A DNA stretch of 64,000 nucleotides from Mytilisepta virgata (Eukaryota; Mollusca; Bivalvia; Mytilida; Mytilidae): contig CM051520.1 of the NCBI GenBank assembly GCA_028015205.1, positions 13,240,501 to 13,304,500 of the forward strand. Direction: 5' to 3'. The position numbers were made by a program, and so were the translations under genes. A model generated the notes under the pieces. The model was not told where the DNA came from and ran no database searches. It was given only the letters and a program-made list of their open reading frames with translations. Shown here piece after piece: positions 36,881-48,365 of this stretch; the stretch's first letter is position 1; every line of letters starts with the position of its first letter.

Positions 36881-37840
36881 TTGATGAATAATTGCGACAT
36901 GTCACTTTTGACTTCTATTTTTTCAGATGGTGCAAACCTGCCGTTGGACCTAAAGACAGGCGTAGGACGGTTGAAAGGCAAGGGGTGGGCTGATTCCACC
37001 TCGGAAACATATAGTACGCATATGAAGACGTACCTTCATTTTTGTGAGGAATATAGACTTAAACCAGTACCATGTGATCAAAAAACGGTCGAACTTTACA
37101 TTGCTTATTTGGTAGATAAGAAAGGCATTGCCTATAGTTCAATACGTTCCTATATTAACATTATTTCAGTCTTGCATAAGATGCACAATTTAGAAGACCC
37201 AATTTCAGACTCTTGGAATATCAAACACTTACTAACTGGCGTTAAGCGAGAATTAGGTACAAGCCAATCTTGCAAAGCACCAGTTACACCAGAACTTTTG
37301 TTGAGCTTAAGAAAAATTTTAGATATGACCAATCACAATAATATTGTGTTTTGGTCAGCTTGTTTAACAGGTTTTTTTGGTTTCTTGCGACCCAACAATT
37401 TTTTAGTCAAAGGGCAGTTCAACCCTGATTTTAATTTACGTAGAATTGACGTCTTGCCATGTAGTTGGGGCATGTTGTTACGACTAAAAGTCATCAAGAC
37501 TCTTCAGTTTCGCTCTAAGGCAATTGAGGTAGTTTTACCTATACTCCGTGATCATCCATTGTGCCCTGTTACAGCTATGTCTAAAGTTTTAGCCTTGCAA
37601 GGAGAACCTTTGGATCCCTTCTTTCGCTTATCGGATCAGTCTTGCTTGACATACAATGTGTTCTTAGATGCTTTTCGTTTTGTTTTGCGACTCATTAGTT
37701 TTGATCCTTCTAGTTATGGGGGCCATTCCTTCCGCCGAGGCGCTGCCACTTGGGGTAGTAAAGCAGGACTTTCGGATAGCCAACTGAAATTATTAGGGTA
37801 CTGGTCTAGCGATTGTTTGCTTGGGGGTACCAAGCGTTAA
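36881..37840 (+). pseudogene. Tyrosine recombinase of element A, catalytic Tyr end lost
   Basis: Integrase-type YR for insertion of the circular cDNA. The N-terminal core-binding region is about residues 25-110 (S-T-S-E-T-Y-S-T-H, then S-S-I-R-S-Y). Catalytic motifs seen: F-F-G-F-L-R-P (first Arg), G-G-H-S-F-R-R-G (H-x-x-R) and L-L-G-Y-W-S-S-D. The tyrosine expected a few residues later is missing: at 37813 the sequence switches into the first direct repeat and the frame ends with L-L-G-G-T-K-R. The frame overlaps the end of the RNase H frame by about 11 nt. Confidence 0.85.
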
Positions 37841-37898
37841 TAAATTTTGCCACATCTCTTGTTGTATATATATATATATTCATACCTAATGAGGTAAA
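37813..37898 (+). repeat. Direct repeat of element A, copy 1
   Basis: 86 bp beginning TTGTTTGCTTGGGGGTACCA and ending in GAGGTAAA after a TA run. It contains a small GCTTGG/CCAAGC hairpin. It differs from copy 2 by two substitutions and one TA unit. Confidence 0.9.
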
Positions 37899-38173
37899 AT
37901 CGAATTTATATGTAAATTGTTTTTTAGCGAGAAGGTTGAATTTACCGCGCCAGCCTGGGTTCATGAAAACCCCAAATCACGCCTCGCATTGGATTCGCCC
38001 ATGCTTCTCATCTGTTTGCGCTTTTTCGGCTAATGGCTACACAACCAAAGTTTTTGCTCGCTTTTAAGTAGCATTACTGAGGGTGTTAAGCTCCATTTCC
38101 ACAAATTGCGTTGTGGACTTTTACGTTACTTCCTGTTATTATTTCGGATATGTATGTTTGTAATTTGGAGGGT

Positions 38174-38261
38174 TTGTTTGCTTGGGGGTAGCAAGCGTTA
38201 ATAAATTTTGCCACATCTCTTGTTGTATATATATATATATATTCATACCTAGTGAGGTAAA
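38174..38261 (+). repeat. Direct repeat of element A, copy 2
   Basis: 88-bp near-identical copy, 361 bp downstream of copy 1. Direct terminal repeats flanking a unique spacer (37899-38173) fit the split direct repeats of Ngaro/PAT-type elements. Confidence 0.9.
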
Positions 38262-39433
38262 TACGTCAAAAAGAAAGAAAAATAACCATAAAATTCAAAC
38301 AATAAAGCTATTAAATATTTTCTAGTCTAGGGAACTAAATAATAATATAATTTCACGAATAATGTCATCCGGAAATTATTCCACATTTAACTATTATAGC
38401 ATATGCAAAGTCCTTGGTTTTAAACTAATTTCGATTTTAATACACGTACAAATGACGTATGAGAAATACTTTAATTCTGAGTGGCCTATCGCTCTTTTAC
38501 TTAAATATTTCCTGTCAAGTGCAAAATAATACAAATCAAATAAATAATATAATGTCTAAAATATTCATCACATGAACAATCAATACACATACATACATTT
38601 GTACACTTAAGGAAGAGTGAATTGTGAATAGTATTTGTGTAATCAAATTAAATTTTTTTCGGAGAGACGTACCAAAAATATACATGTAGGTGCCGATATT
38701 GTGAACTTTAGATTCCCTGATTTTGAATTGGCTTGTGCCTTTGGACATCTGACTGGGAATTTTGCCAGCTTAATGTCTGTTATTTTCACATTAGTTTTCT
38801 TCCAAAAAATCCTTGTATGTTTCACTACTTTGAACACTTCAGATCGCAATATTTTTTTGAATGAAAGCAGATAACGTAACTTCTTCAATCATCTATACCA
38901 AGGGCGATATTGCTTAAAACTGTATACTTTTTAAATTAAAAAATTGTTTGTAGACGTCGTTGAAACAGTACATAAAACAAAAATATAAACTTATACAGTA
39001 TTGTCATACACCAAATGTAGTAGTGAGCTGAGGTTGTGTTTAATTACTAGAGAAAATTTTGTTAAAAATGACATTTTAAAGATTGTTTTACTTAGGGAGA
39101 TTTCGTATGGATGCATGTATGTGAAAGTAATATGGCAGTATCTTGTCATTTAATCATTAACGTGTGAAATATGTGATATATTCCTATATAATATTCCTTT
39201 AGACAATCTCGTTAGAGAATTGGCGAGTATATCTCAGAATCTATTATATGTACTAATTGTTTAAATTTCCGTCGTTTGGTGACCATATAATGTACATTAT
39301 TTGAACTTATATTGCAAGTCTGCAACCAAATCCAGCAAATGCAATATAACTACCACGATACACATGACACGTCTAGAACTAGACAACTTAGCAAGCCATC
39401 CCCTCCTGAACGTTCAGACTATAACAGAACATC
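38262..39433. other. Intergenic, no supported gene
   Basis: AT-rich; frames at 38536-38888 overlap on both strands and show no domain. Confidence 0.45.
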
Positions 39434-40733
39434 ATGTCATCACCTTTATTTCAAGATTCCAATACAGAACCAGTGATAAGTGAGGGGCTTCACTCAGACA
39501 CTCTCAAATCTGATCTTCAATCCTTATCACAGCCATTAACAGCTTTCATATTACATCCATCCGATTTGACCAATATAGACAGTCAGCTCAGATCTGCCCT
39601 TAAAGATGAAATCTCACAATCATTTAGATCAATTATAAAAGAAGAAATTGATTCTTGTGCCAAAGAAGCTGTTCTTCCACTGCGTCAGGAAATTGAAGTA
39701 TTAACGGTTGAAAATTCGAAGCTGAGAGCCGATGTTGATGCTCTTGAGCAATATATACTAGTCAACAAAAGAAACGACACAAGGTAATGCAGTTTTCATA
39801 TATTCATAATTTCAAATAGCTGTACCAAGCAGGAAAATAAACCCACACGTCTGATTTTCACAGTAGATTGTTTTCCCATCAAAAGCAGGGATTTTGTGCA
39901 AAAAAGTTTGAAATGAAAAATTCCATATTTTGAGATTTCAAAAATCACATTTTTCAACCTAAAATTAAAAAATCAGTATATTTACCCGTCATGTGAATGA
40001 TAATGTCGATTTTCTTCTCGATTTTCAGCAAATTTAATTTAACCCTCTTTTAGGAAATTTCCATTTTCCACCATTTCAAGTTTTATCCAAATTTCAAAAT
40101 GAGACGAATTAGATCAAGAAATGAAGTAGCAAATCACTGTTGCCCTAATACTTAAGGTTTTTTAAGGAATTACCAAGACATTTGGTTCCGAACTCGTGTA
40201 TCGTTACTTTTGTTAATAGTATAGCATACGCGAATTAGTATGTGTAAGTGGTGTTAAAGAAACTACCGGCGAAGATATCACTCAACTAGTCAATAATATT
40301 GTAAAAGCTATTGACCCTCAGCTGTATCATAAACATTATTCGCTCACATCGAATGAGAAAAACTGAACGCCTACCAAGTGGAGAGGTAAAACCGAGACAA
40401 ATTATAGTACGTCTAAAAAATAACGATGAATATGCTCATGTTACAATTAACGAAGACCTCACGAGAACTAGGAGCTCACTTGCATACAGAGCTCGTCAGT
40501 TGAAGAACAAAAAGTTCATTTCACAAACCTGGACAGTCACAGTGGATGAAAAAATCTTTATTAAAGATAATCGTGACAGAATTACATCAATTACAACTGA
40601 TTACGCACTTAAGAAGCTTATATCAGAGAATTTTCCAGTGGCAATGAACACTGCATATCCACCTCACACTGATCCTACCACACATACCACACCTAAAACG
40701 TATGCAGAAGCTGCTGCTCCAAGCTCCAAGTAA
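39434..40733 (+). pseudogene. LINE ORF1 remnant (coiled coil plus nucleic-acid-binding domain)
   Basis: The first block (39434-39784) is acidic and heptad-rich, ending in a predicted coiled coil with L-E-Q-Y. The second block (about 40210-40733) shows S-I-R-E-L-V-C-V-S-G-V-K, then K-P-R-Q-I-I-V-R-L, H-V-T-I-N-E-D-L-T-R-T-R-S and L-A-Y-R-A-R, which matches the C-terminal domain of L1-like ORF1 proteins. The blocks are separated by about 420 bp with GT-AG-like ends (AAG|GTAATG and TAATAGTATAG|C), and a frameshift near 40310 breaks block 2. No ORF2 follows. It could be an old LINE copy or a partly domesticated ORF1. Confidence 0.65.
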
Positions 40734-41027
40734 CAGTTTTTGTTGACAAGAATCTTTTAAAAAGTTCTTGACTGTTATTCGTTGATTGTGTATTTATCTT
40801 AACTTTAATTTGCTTTACTCAATAATTGATTACTTATATTTTTAATGCCGTTAACCAACTTTATTCTTGCTCTGTTTTTGTTTGACGCTTTTGTCCACAT
40901 GGGAATGCTCATGCACCTAGTACTATGAATGGTTTTATGAGTATTCTTTTGCTGTTGCAGCGCCCATTTGGTGGCCAGTTTCATAGTAGTTCATCTAAAT
41001 ATTTGTTATATTTACAAAGCATTTTGA

Positions 41028-41297
41028 GGGCCTCGGTGGCCGAGTGGTCTAGGTAGTTCGACATGACTACTAATGATCATAGTTTGTCAACGCTGAGGTT
41101 TTGAGTTCGAATCGCACCTGTGACGGGGTGTGTTCGACTCCGATCTTAATTGACAAGGATTGCCAATTTTCCTACCGAAAGTCGGTGGTTCTCTCCGGGT
41201 ACTCCGGCTTCCTCCACCAAATAAAACTGGCCGCCGCGAAATAGCCAAATGTGCTGAAAACGGCGTAAAACCCTAACTAAACAAACAAACAAATACA
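41028..41297 (+). mobile_element. tRNA-derived SINE with conserved central domain
   Basis: The head has a class II tRNA-like A box TGGCCGAGTGG and a B box GTTCGAATCGC. The central part (GTCGGTGGTTCTCTCCGGG through CTCCACCAAATAAAACTGG) is of the kind conserved in the V-/Meta-type SINEs of bivalves, as I recall. It ends GCGTAAAACCCTAACTAAAC followed by an (AAAC)n tail. The boundaries are clear and it is one of the best-preserved mobile elements here. Confidence 0.88.
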
Positions 41298-42610
41298 AAG
41301 CATTTTCACTGTGTACTGTTGTAAAATGGGGTACTCATGCGTAAAACGTTTGTTACCTTGCCCTAGTTTTATCATGTTTATCCACGGTCGAGTAGTTTAA
41401 ATATGGAAATTTTTGCGATGTTTTTATTATTCTGAAAATTGCGATCGGTTAAGCATCGCAATATTAAAAACTCGCATTTTTAATGTATATGTTCATGTCC
41501 GATTTATTCTTGATTTGCCCCACTTTGTTTACATTTACACAGGTTAATTGGTAGACACTTAGTTGTATAGTTATTGTTTTCACAGCTATTATATATATAA
41601 TAACATTTTGAATTCTAATATTTTTAAAACCATTAATTAAAACGATTACTTTAATAACACTTCCATTTTCAATTTTTACCCGATTTAAAATCCGGTGATC
41701 ATGTCTGTCTGGTATCATCTGATACAGCTGAAACTGAAATCGGGGGACTAGTATTTTCTTTCCTTTGAAATTGTCTATGTATGAAAATATCATCATATGC
41801 AATCAGAACAGATGGACCAAAAGCAGCGCACAGAATTGGAATTAGATAGTCTGTTGAAAAACATGATTTCTAAAGTCCAAAAAGAAATTACCGACTAGAC
41901 ATGCTAGAAAGTTTAATAAGCATGTTAACACCGCAGATCACTTTGGTTAGAAGTAGGTTTTTCTAACAAGGTAAGCATTTTATTTCTTAAGAGTTTTAAT
42001 ACCATTGACGGAACGACTGAACGCACAGTATAATACAGAATGCAGTAAAAATATAAAATCTATGAAAAATATAAAAACGCTTTAACATTCCAATGAGACT
42101 ACAACAAGAGATAGTCATATTAGATTTCACTCGGTGTTTAAATATATCACAGCAACAGTGTTATAATACTCTAACTAAAATCCAGTGTTAGATGTAGCAG
42201 ATACTGCTTACTCTTCCGGATCAGCTGAATCTACCCCCAGTTTTTTAGTGGGGTCCATGTTCATATGTTTTTAGTTTTTAATTGTAGTGCATGTATTGTT
42301 TTGGTTTTGTGTTCGTTGTTCTCCGGAGGTTGTCAGTTGTTTCGATTTTCCCCTCCTCCGAATATCCCTTTGGCATTTATTGACTTTACATTCAAGGCAT
42401 GCGATTATAAATTCCCCACTTGTTTATTATTTACAAAAGAAAAAATAACATAGAGTATATTAGCTATTCTTCTTGTGATATTGTTATAATTGTCATAAAT
42501 ATTACTTATAGGATAGACAGCTTTATCTGAAAATGACAGTCAGCATAATAATATTAATGTTGTGTGTATGATGACCATGCAAAATCGGACGGCGAGCGAA
42601 ATATATAAAC
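41298..42610. other. Intergenic, 3' flank of the EGF-like gene
   Basis: No supported gene. A minus-strand AATAAA (TTTATT at about 42376-42381) is a candidate poly(A) signal for the gene whose stop is at 42833. The frame 41464-41802 is AT-driven. Confidence 0.4.
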
Positions 42611-42724
42611 CGCAGCACATCATCACGTCAGCAGTGCAACACTCAACATTATTATATACATATATACTGCCCTCCGCAGAACATCATCACGTCAGCAGTG
42701 CAACACTCAACATTATTATATACA
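42611..42724. repeat. Tandem duplication (64-bp period) with CRE-like TCACGTCA
   Basis: The ~50-bp block CGCAGCACATCATCACGTCA... at 42611-42660 recurs at 42675-42724 with one change. It lies just downstream of the EGF-like gene's stop codon, probably in its 3' UTR. Confidence 0.85.
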
Positions 42725-42832
42725 AATGTACGTATATTGATACTTATTTGATAATTTTAAAAGTCTGTTTAGTTTTCAGTCATTCAATTCGAATCATTCT
42801 ATTTTGACGAACAGTTACATATCCCTTATTGT

Positions 42833-45800
42833 TCATTTGAGTACGTTTCTCCTGCTTGGAACCGCCTTTCTCGTTTTCCTATAACAGTTAAAAGATATAG
42901 CAGACAGCAGAAAAAGAACAGTTATACCGGATACTATTGCAAGGAATGTTACAATACTGTCCATTTCATCAGACTTCTGATTGTCTTGGGACACTACAAA
43001 AATAAAAAACAAATATATTCTAGTGAAACAATTTCTTTTTTAAAAACATTGAAGAAATTATAAATTTATTTCCAAGAAATACAAAATAAAACAATTTTCA
43101 AGCCGTAATTTTACAATCATATGGGAAAACTAGATCTTAAATGAATAGAACAAATTAAAAAAAAACAAAAAACAAAAATAACATAAATGAAAATTTAATC
43201 TGGAATGTTGTTGATCAAAATGTTAGTCAAGTGCGATCTACACAAATGTACATGTATACAGTATCTAACGAATTTAAAAAGAGCAATTTCAACCATTCGC
43301 AAAAGTATCATGATTGGTTATGAATTTATATTTATTTTACCTTCTTTGTCTTCCGTACCGTAGACGCTTGTATTGGTTTCTGTAATGTGAAATATTGGTC
43401 AATTAACTGTGTGTGTGCTTTGCAGATAAGATCAGTGATACGTTTACTTTCACGTTTTACTGGACCGTTAAATTGCTATCTACTTGTAATCGACAAATAT
43501 TGGTTCATCCTTGTGCAAAGAGTTAATGTTCAAATTCTATAATTTCTATTTTAAGACGTAAATTCCTGCAAGTACTTAAAATATATACTTCAACACGCAT
43601 ATGGCCAAAAAAATCAGGAGAAATGATTTCATACAAAGATATATAAATATGTATTTCCAATATATGGCTCAACAAGTGGTCTATTCGTTGTGCATTTTTA
43701 GTTTTACTTTTGATACACATTTGTTTCATTTGAGAAAGTACATGTAAATATATGGGCACTATGTATCAAACAAAATACATTTCTTTTAATATTAAATAGA
43801 AAAGCAATCAAAGATAAACTCGAATTGGACCAATAATTTTAATTTCCATACCATTTATATGATTCGTCGTATTACATTTTCCCGTGACAGGATCACAACT
43901 TTCATATTTTTCACAAAGACATGACTTCATACAACTTTTTCCATATAACCCATAAGAGCATGCTAGAAACAAAGAAAATATCTGTCTGGATTTATTTGTA
44001 ATATTTTGTATCAAATTCATTTTTTTTTAGAGAGTATAAAATCAATGCAACAAACCATATACGTTTATTATTTTCCTAAAAACGAACATTTAAAATATAT
44101 TCTGTTCAAATTTTGTGGAAAAAATAACGTTAAATTCTTCGTCGGTCATTAGTTGTCTACCCATTTCAATGATCCGGCACTTGAAACAATATGTATTTCT
44201 GACATTATCCTGCATATACATTTTGTATAGTAAAATTTCTTAAATATTTTAGGAATCAAGAGTTTTGCTCAAGGCCTAAAATGTTGAAAACCAAACAATT
44301 ATCCAAAAGGTAGAAGAGCAAATTGACCAGAAAGGTAAAGCTAAAACCATCTTAGGACATAGCTATGCATAAGGGAGATACTGCTTAGTTTTCACTAATT
44401 TTACATTTTTGTAACAGTTAATTTTAAGTATTAACGAAATGTGCACATCTTGTGCATAAAAACTGGTATCAAAAAATGTAATTTAAGTAGGATTCTGATG
44501 CCAAATTTACTGCGTACAAAGTAAATCATATACAATTTTTCCATCTTTCAATACACTCTTTTGTACCTTCTGGATACACAATTATTAGGTCGCATCACCA
44601 TTTCTATCTATATATTTCTAGAAACATTATCTGTATTGCCAATAGATATCTATTCTTAAATTAATTTCAACTTAACCTAAAAGTTTTATCTTACTTTCAT
44701 TACAATATTTTCCAGTTAATCCAGGCTCACAAACGCAACAATAATACATATCACAATGAAAATACTTGGGACAGTCACACCGTGTTAAACAGTCAGTACT
44801 ACAGAAATCGTCAGGACAGTCTTGACTTTCAGGACATTTATTGTTCTCACTACAATCTAACAAGAATATGCAAAATTTTGTAAACGGCCGACCTAGTAAA
44901 TCATTCCTGAATTATGTCTTAATTGTGTTATAATGACCGAGTAACGGAACCCTTACCAAATTAATGTGAATACAAAGACTAAAACCTTCATTTATGCAAA
45001 TTATTATTGCGAATTGTCGGAAACTAAAAATAATCGTGATAATGCGATTCTGTTATTTAAATTAAGTTGTTCGAGGTCTTAATTTTTTGAAATTTTTATT
45101 TGAAATTTTTAAAATATATATGTTTGTATTAACTAAGATTTTACATGGTGAATATGCAATGGTGACTGGTAACAACCTATTTTTTTTAAAGTCTAATGCT
45201 GTAGTTATTGCAGAATTGTTCGTTCATTGATTTTATTTATTCAGACTAAAAAAAACAAATAATTTTACGATTGCCATTTTTGAAGGTTATATATCAGCAT
45301 TTTCATGAGGCCTCGATCACAACTCATATCTACACATTTTGTCCATCCATTTGCTACCGTGGATTATACATTTGTAACCCCAAAATGGTTTTATAAGAGG
45401 AATTTCTAACAGAATTATGTAATCAACTTTAATAATGGGAAATATTAAAAAAATTCTATTTAAAAATCTGTAAAACAATTATTTCAAATATTTTCAGTCA
45501 CTCATATTTGAGAAACCTAAACTCCCTATTGTTTATATAACTCATGTTAAATTAATATGATGTGAAGTTACTTAAATAAAGTGTTTTTTTTTACAGAGAG
45601 CCTCAGATAATACAAAATATGCAGACTTTAGATAAAAAACAAAGTAATATTCCGTAGCAATAATTTTTCTCATTGATATTTACATATTCATCGTTTATTC
45701 ATTTTAAATAATATATATGTTTTACAAACCTTCACATATACCATTTTGTTCTATGAATCCCTCACAACAGAAGGATTTAAAGTTCCCATCACCTTGACTA

Positions 45801-46815
45801 AAAATTAAAATTAAACTAATCATGATAATGTTGCAAAATTACATGTATGTTTAAAGTAATGTTTTGAATTATTTTTTGGGGTTTTCAACATTGTAGGTCT
45901 TGAGCCGCAACTGAGGAGTAATGTGCATAGCTTGTGCAACAACATTGGTATCAAAGATTTTGTTTATTGTCTGCATGGCATCAGAGAAACCATTTGATTT
46001 TTTATCGGGGAAATATATTTCTCTTTGATTCAATTCTGCATTTTTCTTTCACAACAGTACCCTATTTACGCATACACTTATTCTTTGTAAAGTATATTTA
46101 ATTGGTAAGCCTACATATTTTGCAACCAGTTCTCATCAACTTTGCTTAAGAAACGAAAAAACTATATTCTGACAGTCCTGATCACGATTGGCATTTTAAG
46201 ACGGTGAAAATTGTTCTAAAACATATTTTGAGAAATCAAGTTTTGTGTTTGGGGACTTTTCCATATAGATTGCCTATTTTCCTGTTTAAATAAGTGAGCA
46301 TAAAACAAACAGATTAAAAGCAGAATATTACAAATAAACAAAAATAAAATAATAAAAATTGAAATCTTCTCCTCTGAAAGCACTTGTGCAATGAGATCAA
46401 ACGTTAAATGGTTCTTAGGTGACCCTTTCAGAATCATATTTGGGGATGCGGATATTGGAACAATATGAGTGTTGTTACTAAAAAATAAAAATGCTCTCAT
46501 TTTAAAATACTAAAGCAGCTAACCCCGAACTTTGAAAGAATGGCCCCGTAAGAGAGCTTTGATATTTCCATGCCTTTCAAACGAGTGGAAATTTCATCAA
46601 GAAAGTTGACCTTTAATTATCCCATACTAAATCATCCCTAGGTCTGTTCACATAAACAGAAGGTATACTTACGACTCATCCATTGCTGGTATTAAACACG
46701 TCCCTTTACCGGGTTTTAACCCATTCACACTTTGTATAATCAAACCTTTTATCATTATGTCCATTAATATTAATCGAAATGTACATTTTGTGTTAGTGCT
46801 GTATCCCATTTTCAT
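42833..46815 (-). CDS. Single-pass membrane protein with MEGF-type EGF-like ectodomain, 6 exons, 227 aa
   Basis: Predicted small cell-surface receptor or adhesion protein. Exons (minus, 5' to 3'): 46815-46673, 45797-45730, 44856-44695, 43962-43852, 43379-43341, 42993-42833. All introns are GT-AG and all phases join (684 nt). The N-terminus is hydrophobic (about residues 14-33), probably a signal peptide, although charged residues make it atypical. Then C-C-E-G-F...N-G-I-C (58-69), a dense cysteine block in exon 3 ending C-E-P-G-L-T-G-K-Y-C, and Y-G-L-Y-G-K-S-C...C-D-P-V-T-G-K-C in exon 4, the classic MEGF10/SREC-like EGF pattern. Exon 6 gives a transmembrane helix (about 187-209), a basic stop-transfer (Y-R-K-T-R-K) and a short tail. 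The ectodomain is much shorter than in vertebrate MEGF10. The ligand is unknown. Confidence 0.85.
46216..46477 (-). CDS. Possible alternative terminal exon of the EGF-like gene (second TM end)
   Basis: In intron 1 of the EGF-like gene, a strong acceptor (TTTTTATTTTTTAG) opens an 87-codon frame that joins exon 1 in phase. It encodes a serine/threonine-rich stretch, a long hydrophobic helix (I-S-I-F-I-I-L-F-L-F-I-C-N-I-L-L-L-I-C-L), a short polar tail and a stop. The result would be a ~134-residue membrane protein sharing only the N-terminus and lacking the EGF region. It could instead belong to an unseen neighbouring gene or be chance. RNA evidence is needed. Confidence 0.35.
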
Positions 46816-47327
46816 TGTTACTTTTGAACATCTATACACGGAAGAATTCTATTCATTAGAGGAAGTTGATTCAGAAAAAATTAAATGTACATGAAAACGT
46901 CATTTCAAACATATACCAGTGTTACGAGGAACAGAAATAATTAGTCAGTGATGTTTTTATAAAGAAATATTTAATAACAGTAGAATAAAATTTACAATTA
47001 CTTACAAAAACATTTATAACTAATGAGAGTCAGTAACAGTTAGTATCCAGCTGAAATAGTCCGTAATTTTAACAAAATAGTCCGATGTCACTTCTCCAAT
47101 TAATAGAGATTATCAAAATTTTATATTTTCAATAATCTGGTTTAATTCAATCAAATATTTGTGTGGGTGTGGCAGCCTTTAGCTCATTGCCATATATGGC
47201 ATGGCCATAGAGGGCGCTCTCACGTGGAATTTGAATTTTGGAATTCCGGTATCTGGCACTTGTTAATTTGCTGTCGACAACGAAGCAAGTGCTGCAGAAA
47301 GTAGTTTAGTTATTTAAAAACAAAAAG
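46816..47327. other. Region between the EGF-like gene and element B
   Basis: Presumably the 5' flank of the EGF-like gene, then the 5' leader of retroelement B. Near 47188-47205 a GCCATATATGGC palindrome is followed by ATGGCATGGCCAT. The left boundary of element B was not identified. Confidence 0.4.
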
Positions 47328-48365
47328 ATGCCAACCAAAAGAAATGCCAGGGGATCGCCATCAAGGGCCATTGGAAAGAAGAGGAAGACGACCAGCAGGA
47401 AAGAATGACAGGGAGTTCGAAACGTAGACATCACTCAAAAGAAGGACGGATTTGGACGCAAACGAATGGACAGGAAAAGACAAGAGGTGGAACACGTGGA
47501 GACACTAGGACCAGAAGAAAATGCGGAAATAACATCAGGTAATGAGTCGGAGGAGGATGCACGGGCATTCCCCCCTTTTAGGCACGACCCGTCACACAAA
47601 AATTTTGAAATGGCAAATAATTCAATTGATTTCACCCCGACACAAGAGGCTAGCATTCATGACACAGTGGGGGAACACGTGCCCTTTAAAATTAAGGAAA
47701 AGATTTCGGAGGGAAAGTTTATTGAGCTACATATTCTTTTGAGAACGCAAAAAGAAATGGAGGAGGTTGACGAGGGCGATTTGAAATTAAAAAGGGGGAA
47801 AATTTGCATTGAAAAAAGATCGTCGGGTGTTGATTTGTCCATAAATGAATGGACTTCAGCATTCATGGTTTTTATGAGTGTTTACATTGAGAAATACAGG
47901 ACTCGGGCACAAGAATTATTAAAATATATGCGCGATATAAGATTAGCTGCAACGAGGTCAGAAAACTGGGGCACCTATGACGAGCAATTTAGGCTAAAAA
48001 TAGAAAAGAATCCAAATTTATCTTGGGGAAACATACACGGTGAATACTGGCTGTTACACATCACATCTCCCACGGTACAAAACAATGTGTCAGTGCAATC
48101 ACAGGGTTATAGAACAAATACACAAAATCGTGGTCATTATAAATCAAATGCAGCTACACTTTCAAACACTTACACGAGAACACATCAGCAATCACAGGTA
48201 ACTAGTGGTAGTACAAATATGTCATGTAAATACTATAATAATGGAAATGACTGTCCCTACTTCCCTCGTTGTAGGTTGAAACACGTATGTGAAATATGCA
48301 GTGGCAAACACAGAAAGGCCCAATGTAATAACCGGGCCCAAGGAAGAAGTAACAAAAAGTATTAA
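47328..48365 (+). pseudogene. Gag-like ORF1 of element B
   Basis: The main open part is 47466-48365 (299 codons). A likely original start at 47328 (M-P-T-K-R-N...) is followed by a basic A/T-hook-like stretch and a frame break at about 47400-47460. The body is acidic and then helical (about residues 85-200). The C-terminus (about 254-289) has a CCCH knuckle (C-K-Y-Y through C-R-L-K-H) followed by C-E-I-C...H...C, a pattern seen in DIRS/Ngaro gag proteins that bind the RNA genome. Confidence 0.75.

Larger units (their letters stand above)
34494..38261 (+). mobile_element. DIRS/Ngaro-type retroelement A, 5'-truncated and interrupted
   Basis: Order: RT-RNase H (34494-35621 and 36809-36891), tyrosine recombinase (36881-37840), then direct repeats (37813-37898 and 38174-38261). 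There is no gag, and the RT starts just before its first catalytic motif, so the 5' end is missing. An antisense LINE occupies 35622-36808. No methyltransferase domain lies between RNase H and YR, and the repeats are direct. Both points favour a Ngaro/PAT-like rather than classic DIRS layout. Confidence 0.85.

Noticed and set aside
34494..38261. LTR retrotransposon (Gypsy/Copia) interpretation
   Set aside because: No LTRs, protease or DDE integrase; a tyrosine recombinase is present instead.
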